A DNA stretch of 64,000 bases from Eubacteriaceae bacterium. Lineage in GTDB: Bacteria; Bacillota; Clostridia; Lachnospirales; Lachnospiraceae. Positions 61,201-64,000 of this stretch are shown one piece after another. Made by a program: the position numbers and the translations under genes. The notes below the pieces were generated by a model. It saw only the letters and a program-made list of their open reading frames with translations. It searched no databases and had not been told where the DNA came from. Each line of letters begins with the position of its first letter. The stretch's first letter is position 1. The stretch covers positions 25,944 through 89,943 of the forward strand of contig CAJTFB010000008.1 of assembly GCA_910575665.1 (NCBI GenBank), read 5' to 3'.

Positions 61201-63206
61201 CGATGTATCAGTCGTCAGTTACGATACCAAAGGCTACCAACGCCACCACACCAGGAACGGCTAAATTTACAGTAACTGTGGGAGGGAATACGTATACGAC
61301 GACACTGACCAACACAGATACCTCCAATGCAAAAACATTTACGGCGGACCAGCTGCAGGCGGAACTGAATAAGGCAGTCTGGAAGCAGAACGACTCAGGA
61401 ACCGCTAAAACACCTGGTGACTTTGGATTTTCCATTTCGTCATCCGGGGGTAATGTTAAGTTTGCTACGACAGAAAGGGGAAGCGGTCAGAGCATCAGCG
61501 CTAGTGCAAAAGCGGGTCCGGTCAATGGAGTCACACCGACAGTGAAGGCCAGTCTGACGAAAAATCCGGACGGGACGATAAGCATCGGATTAAATTCCAC
61601 CTCCGAATTTGCCGCTATACCATATAATAAAATAGCTGTTCTACAGGCTGAGGGAGATGATCCAGAGCGCTCGGACCCCTATTATACCACGCGGAAATAC
61701 ACCACCAAAAAGTGTAATCTGACAACAAAAAGACCCAACGTTATGCCAGATTCTGTTATGATCACCGATGCGAATAAGACGCTGCGTTTTTCCTACAGAT
61801 ATCATTATGGAAGTACAAAGAATATAGAGATTACTCTGGACAAAGGAACCTATTCCCGTACCGAACTGCAGAAGATGCTTCAGGAAAAGCTGGATGCCAG
61901 TCTGGAAAATGATCCCGCTCATAAGGGAGAGGGATTGAAAGTGGAAGTTGGAGACCAGATCATCCTTGAGTCAAAAAGGCATGGGAGATATGAAATCTAC
62001 GGCATCAATGGCGGTTTTTATGAAAACGTCATGATGGGAACAGCCCTTCGCACAGAAAATGATAAAGCAGCCTATATAGAAGGGAAGCTGGTGGTAGATG
62101 ACGTATATATCGTAGGACGTAAGGACATTAGAAATAAAAATACCACCATTTTGAAGGGAGACAATGATGAGCTTAACGTAGATCTTACCATCAATGGTAA
62201 AGTAACAACGTTGAATATGGTTCTGGATCCGGGAACTTATAATTCTGATTCTCTCGTAAAACACATTCAGGAGAAATTATCCGAACAGCTTAAGGCAAAT
62301 GGGCTTCCAGAGGATATGGTTTTGGCCGGAGTTGGTGTGTATGATAGTGGAGCGGAGGGAGCCGATGACAAAAACGCACTGTTTTTCTATCTGAATAAGA
62401 ATCTGGAGTTGACACCAGGGGATTACGCTATTGATGGCCTGAGTGGAAAAGCATTGTTCAGCATCTTTTATAAGACGGATGGGGATCCCATTCCTGCCTA
62501 TGTGACAGGGACGAAGGATATTTCTGGCGGTGTAGAGGTAAAGGATGGAGAGAATGAATTTTCCATTGATGTGGATGGGAAGACGTATACATATAAGATT
62601 CCGGAGGGAAGCTACGATACCGCTGAAGAGCTGGTAGATGCGCTGAATAAGGTGATTACCGATGCGGCAGATGATTCCTGTCTGAAGGTTTCATTGTCGG
62701 GCAATATGCTGAAATTTGCTTACAACAAATTAGGGGTGCATACCATTGAGAACATTCAGGGTCCAGCAAAAACTGCACTATTTTATCAGACCATGGGACG
62801 CTTTGATCAGGAGGTTGACGGATGGCTTCAGATCGGCGCCAATGGCCAGCAGGGGGTAGAGCTGAAACGGTATAGTATGAGCACCATGAGTCTGGGCGTC
62901 AATTCCCTTTCCGTCAGTAAACATAAATATGCCGATAAAGCACTTGATAGGATTGATGAGGCATTGAATTATCTGAGTTCAGTGCGGAGCAAATATGGGG
63001 CACTGGAGAACCGCCTTGAATATGCGGTCAGGGTTGACGATATTGCCGCTGAAAATACGCAGAATTCAGAATCCATAGACCGGGATGCGGATATGGCGTC
63101 GGAAATGGTAGAGTATTCCAAATCAAAAATTTTACAGCAGGCGGGCGTGAGTATTCTCAGCCAGACAAATCGTAATACCCAGTCTATTCTCTCTCTGCTA
63201 AAATGA
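58281..63206 (+). CDS. fliC: Giant flagellin (1641 residues)
   Basis: Residues 1-145 are a canonical flagellin D0/D1 N-terminus (IIQHNMAALN, KLSSG-like RLSSGYRVNRAADDAAAMAIS, NAQDGISFVQTGDGAM), and about 1540-1641 the D1/D0 C-terminus (SLGVNSLSV...ILQQAGVSILSQTN, ending SILSLLK). The nearly 1400 residues between hold about eleven copies of a beta-strand/G-(S/T)-Y/helix unit (starts near 164, 280, 403, 545, 667, 781, 890, 993, 1165, 1295, 1424), like Flagellin_IN repeats. Ordinary flagellins have 270-550 residues. No HExxH motif, so not a flagellinolysin. The Ser/Thr-rich surface would suit O-glycosylation. AAGGAGAG precedes the ATG. Confidence 0.93.
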   Translation: MIIQHNMAALNMMTQLGVTNDKLKKAAERLSSGYRVNRAADDAAAMAISEKKRAQIRGLARASKNAQDGISFVQTGDGAMSQIGAMLHRMRELTVQALNDGVYEPADRAALQMEFDQLQGEIDRVNDQTEFNKKPVFEHYTDNFSLLEGNRVWSQDQIHTIDSSNSSLTVKYIVVEPDGTEVEKEKTLTIPEGTYTTQELMDEMDNVVTALGDEADGLYLEYSDDHKCNMVLQNGKEVKDVSGGLSYLFYDCYGGNKSGALIGTTVFFPGDPLVVKDGENDELHFRIEYYDGTMKEIDIDVAEDGYTRNDMIKYLNEYRFPDGKTLNDYGIKASEYGDASIQIGGDTGLITGLKGNMFAIDDKHFDSVFYDNTKYGTAKEVPAVFTGGNVLNASDVNFSKFDIDNTNNTLRLRVDGGTYETIQLDAGSYNITEMVAQLQKKLDEKNLGIKVTQHTVSGVTTPNGNKSYRFSGLTLTTNSIGKESSIEFDVPGSSAYDTLFVQRRYTDPGKDSNIVDGEWYTTNSAPYLMGGKVFDSTVDFPLTIDGSNKSFYLEVTEEGETPKKQLITLTEKTYSSLDQIIKEINDRIGDQTNYAGKIQAVRSSSRIELTTKPGNDTVTKINVSGGVTSGYDVLFVGETVTYPRGTSITLLPIKPDASGNITLTSLNNKLNVSIGGEYRTVTIAPGTYTPEKLVELLNESELKGKPVTSYNTYSSSANSGKTVYKTNSATTESGKESPCTNSGAAGTGGKVDGSTQVKDGTSGWHQLGGTLGSYTKIDNSNNQFSIDINGKKYTVTLKNSTGSGYTASGLAKEIEDRLKEVTSEANQVKVSVNSGHLRFTTVAVGEGKTVTTAGCDSPFLASVNTNKTKGYTTISSIYSNTYPITLNSSNNQFTIKIDGKAETVSLDTTKTYNNLSDIQKELNDKLSVKGVTVSIHGSGLRFERDTPGSGSVSLDIDNSGTAGGIIFKAPATATMYQSSVTIPKATNATTPGTAKFTVTVGGNTYTTTLTNTDTSNAKTFTADQLQAELNKAVWKQNDSGTAKTPGDFGFSISSSGGNVKFATTERGSGQSISASAKAGPVNGVTPTVKASLTKNPDGTISIGLNSTSEFAAIPYNKIAVLQAEGDDPERSDPYYTTRKYTTKKCNLTTKRPNVMPDSVMITDANKTLRFSYRYHYGSTKNIEITLDKGTYSRTELQKMLQEKLDASLENDPAHKGEGLKVEVGDQIILESKRHGRYEIYGINGGFYENVMMGTALRTENDKAAYIEGKLVVDDVYIVGRKDIRNKNTTILKGDNDELNVDLTINGKVTTLNMVLDPGTYNSDSLVKHIQEKLSEQLKANGLPEDMVLAGVGVYDSGAEGADDKNALFFYLNKNLELTPGDYAIDGLSGKALFSIFYKTDGDPIPAYVTGTKDISGGVEVKDGENEFSIDVDGKTYTYKIPEGSYDTAEELVDALNKVITDAADDSCLKVSLSGNMLKFAYNKLGVHTIENIQGPAKTALFYQTMGRFDQEVDGWLQIGANGQQGVELKRYSMSTMSLGVNSLSVSKHKYADKALDRIDEALNYLSSVRSKYGALENRLEYAVRVDDIAAENTQNSESIDRDADMASEMVEYSKSKILQQAGVSILSQTNRNTQSILSLLK

Positions 63207-63281
63207 TTCTATTGGCCGGTTCTATGGGAGCGAAAGCTGGGCAGCCATGTATAAAAAAGTTTTACAATGAGAAAGATGTTT

Positions 63282-63422
63282 TTAACAGGATGTAAACAGG
63301 TTATATCCAATGACCAGACATAGTATGATGATGATAATGGCAAGGAAACCATTCGTAATAAAAAGCATGATCGTCATACCGATTCCGAGCCAGAACAGGA
63401 TAAATCCAAGAAGACGTTTCAT
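63282..63422 (-). CDS. 46-residue membrane protein
   Basis: A short gene reading MKRLLGFILFWLGIGMTIML and then one more hydrophobic stretch (NGFLAIIIIILCLVIGY), ending NLFTSC. It has two closely packed TM segments and a basic start. AGGAG lies 7 nt before the ATG, which supports real translation. It is transcribed toward the flagellin gene. I do not recognise a named family; it resembles small membrane proteins I believe are common in Lachnospiraceae. No promoter is convincing in the AT-rich DNA upstream (63423-63500). Confidence 0.7.
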   Translation of the reverse strand: MKRLLGFILFWLGIGMTIMLFITNGFLAIIIIILCLVIGYNLFTSC

Positions 63423-63503
63423 ACACTGACTCCTTTCTGGTTGTTAGAAAATAAAATTACTCATAATCTATTTTATGCGCGGTGTAAAAAATAGTTACAC
63501 AGA

Positions 63504-63541
63504 AGCATAGTTCAATAGCGCCATTGAGCTAGCGCTATGCT
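63504..63541. repeat. Two mutually exclusive inverted repeats
   Basis: AGCATAG (63504-63510) can pair with CTATGCT (63535-63541), while ATAGCGC (63515-63521) can pair with GCGCTAT (63532-63538). The right arms overlap, so only one stem can form fully. It lies between the divergent small gene and the Asp23-type gene. Confidence 0.5.
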
Positions 63542-63582
63542 GGTGCTTGACTTATGCAGGTAAAAATCTTTGTTCCAAAGGT

Positions 63583-63611
63583 TTGATTTTTCCGAGATTT
63601 TGGTGTAAACT
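63583..63611 (+). promoter_or_regulatory. Probable promoter of the Asp23/Gls24 gene
   Basis: TTGATT (63583-63588), a 17-bp spacer and TAAACT (63606-63611). The start codon is about 38 nt downstream. Confidence 0.6.
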
Positions 63612-63649
63612 AGTAATAATGTATTTTGAATTTTGATTGGAGGGTTCAT

Positions 63650-64000
63650 ATGAGAGGGCAGTTAAATAATGAAATGGGAAAGATCGTAGTGGATGAAGAT
63701 GTTCTGGCGAAATATGCTGGTTCTGCTGCTGTAGAATGCTTTGGCGTTGTGGGGATGGCATCCGTCAGCATGAAGGATGGCATCGTCCAGCTTTTAAAAA
63801 GAGATAATATAAGACATGGGGTGAACGTAAAAATACAGGAAAACAAGCTGTATATCGGGATGCATATTATTGTTGCCTATGGTGTGAGTATCATGACTGT
63901 GGCAGAAAACCTGGTAGATAATGTAAAATATAAAGTGGAGGAATTTACCGGGATGGAAGTTGGGAAAATAATTGTGTGTGTAGAGGGCGTAAGAGTGGTC
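63650..64000 (+). CDS. Asp23/Gls24 family protein (YloU-like), partial
   Basis: The 117 codons up to the window end have no stop, so the gene is cut. Protein begins MRGQLNNEMGKIVVDEDVLA, then AVECFGVVGMASVSMKDG and GVSIMTVAENLVDNVKY, the pattern of Asp23/Gls24 (YloU) envelope-stress proteins. These small proteins are membrane-peripheral and in Firmicutes usually precede a DAK-type fatty acid kinase gene (yloV/fakA) and lie near rpmB. GGAGGG lies 5 nt before the ATG. The expected partner gene lies beyond the window. Confidence 0.9.
   Translation, partial: MRGQLNNEMGKIVVDEDVLAKYAGSAAVECFGVVGMASVSMKDGIVQLLKRDNIRHGVNVKIQENKLYIGMHIIVAYGVSIMTVAENLVDNVKYKVEEFTGMEVGKIIVCVEGVRVV

Noticed and set aside
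58281-63206. Flagellinolysin (metalloprotease inserted in flagellin)
   Set aside because: No HExxH zinc-protease motif was found anywhere in the central region.
63213-63246. Flagellin terminator
   Set aside because: A short stem around AGC-GAAA-GCT and GGC/GCC can form, but there is no T-run directly after it, so it is too weak to call.

Overview
The window reads as chromosomal DNA of a motile, endospore-forming Clostridia member, most likely Lachnospiraceae. Supporting signs are strong AGGAGG-type ribosome sites, a GerW/YtfJ spore protein beside a DUF2953 protein, a C4-type zinc L28, the CdaA/CdaR pair, a flagellin, lipoprotein sugar-binding proteins with MalF/MalG-type permeases but no own ATPase, and large GT-C fusions. 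No rRNA, tRNA, CRISPR array or insertion sequence was seen.

Region 1 (148-22695, all +) is a 26-gene glycan locus. The gaps are short, several genes overlap, and no internal terminator was seen, so it is probably one transcription unit ending at the hairpin at 22732. Its first half is AT-rich and looks acquired. It joins two sets of enzymes. One is a nonulosonic-acid (pseudaminic/legionaminic-like) pathway: PseB-type UDP-GlcNAc 4,6-dehydratase, DegT aminotransferase, GNAT, NeuB-type synthase, SpsF-type cytidylyltransferase, an RmlD-like reductase and an aldo/keto reductase. The other is an ACP-based acyl/aminoacyl line: four ACPs, two ketoacyl synthases III, two FabG-like SDRs, one adenylation enzyme and three GNAT-type proteins. 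Tailoring genes lie between them: sulfotransferase, AAC(3)-type acyltransferase, VOC protein, Trm112-like zinc protein, DUF4910 peptidase-like protein, a capsule-type glycosyltransferase and a radical SAM/SPASM protein. My working model is that this locus makes an unusually N-acylated nonulosonate for a surface structure, plausibly the flagellum.

Region 2 (22.8-37.8 kb) is sugar sensing and transport: a hybrid sensor kinase with a lone solute-binding lipoprotein; a secreted GH43-CBM6-type glycosidase; a two-component system; and, divergent from it, a propeller/solute-binding lipoprotein, two sugar permeases, an HlyD-type adaptor and a MacB-like membrane protein. Region 3 (37.8-43.9 kb) holds two membrane proteins, cdaA, cdaR, leuA and an unknown acidic protein. 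An exact 82-bp tandem duplication sits at the start of one gene there.

Region 4 (44-57.6 kb) contains a 1409-residue CoA-dehydratase-activase-type protein (minus strand), a LysM protein, CorA, a rhomboid-like protein with a zinc-ribbon tail, a 1062-residue double GT-C glycosyltransferase, and a short operon of unknown proteins ending in DUF2953 and GerW. Region 5 (57.6-64 kb) has rpmB, then a 1641-residue giant flagellin behind a structured leader, an unannotated 46-residue membrane protein on the minus strand, and the start of an Asp23/Gls24 (YloU-like) gene cut by the window end. The flagellin appears to interrupt the usual rpmB-yloU neighbourhood.
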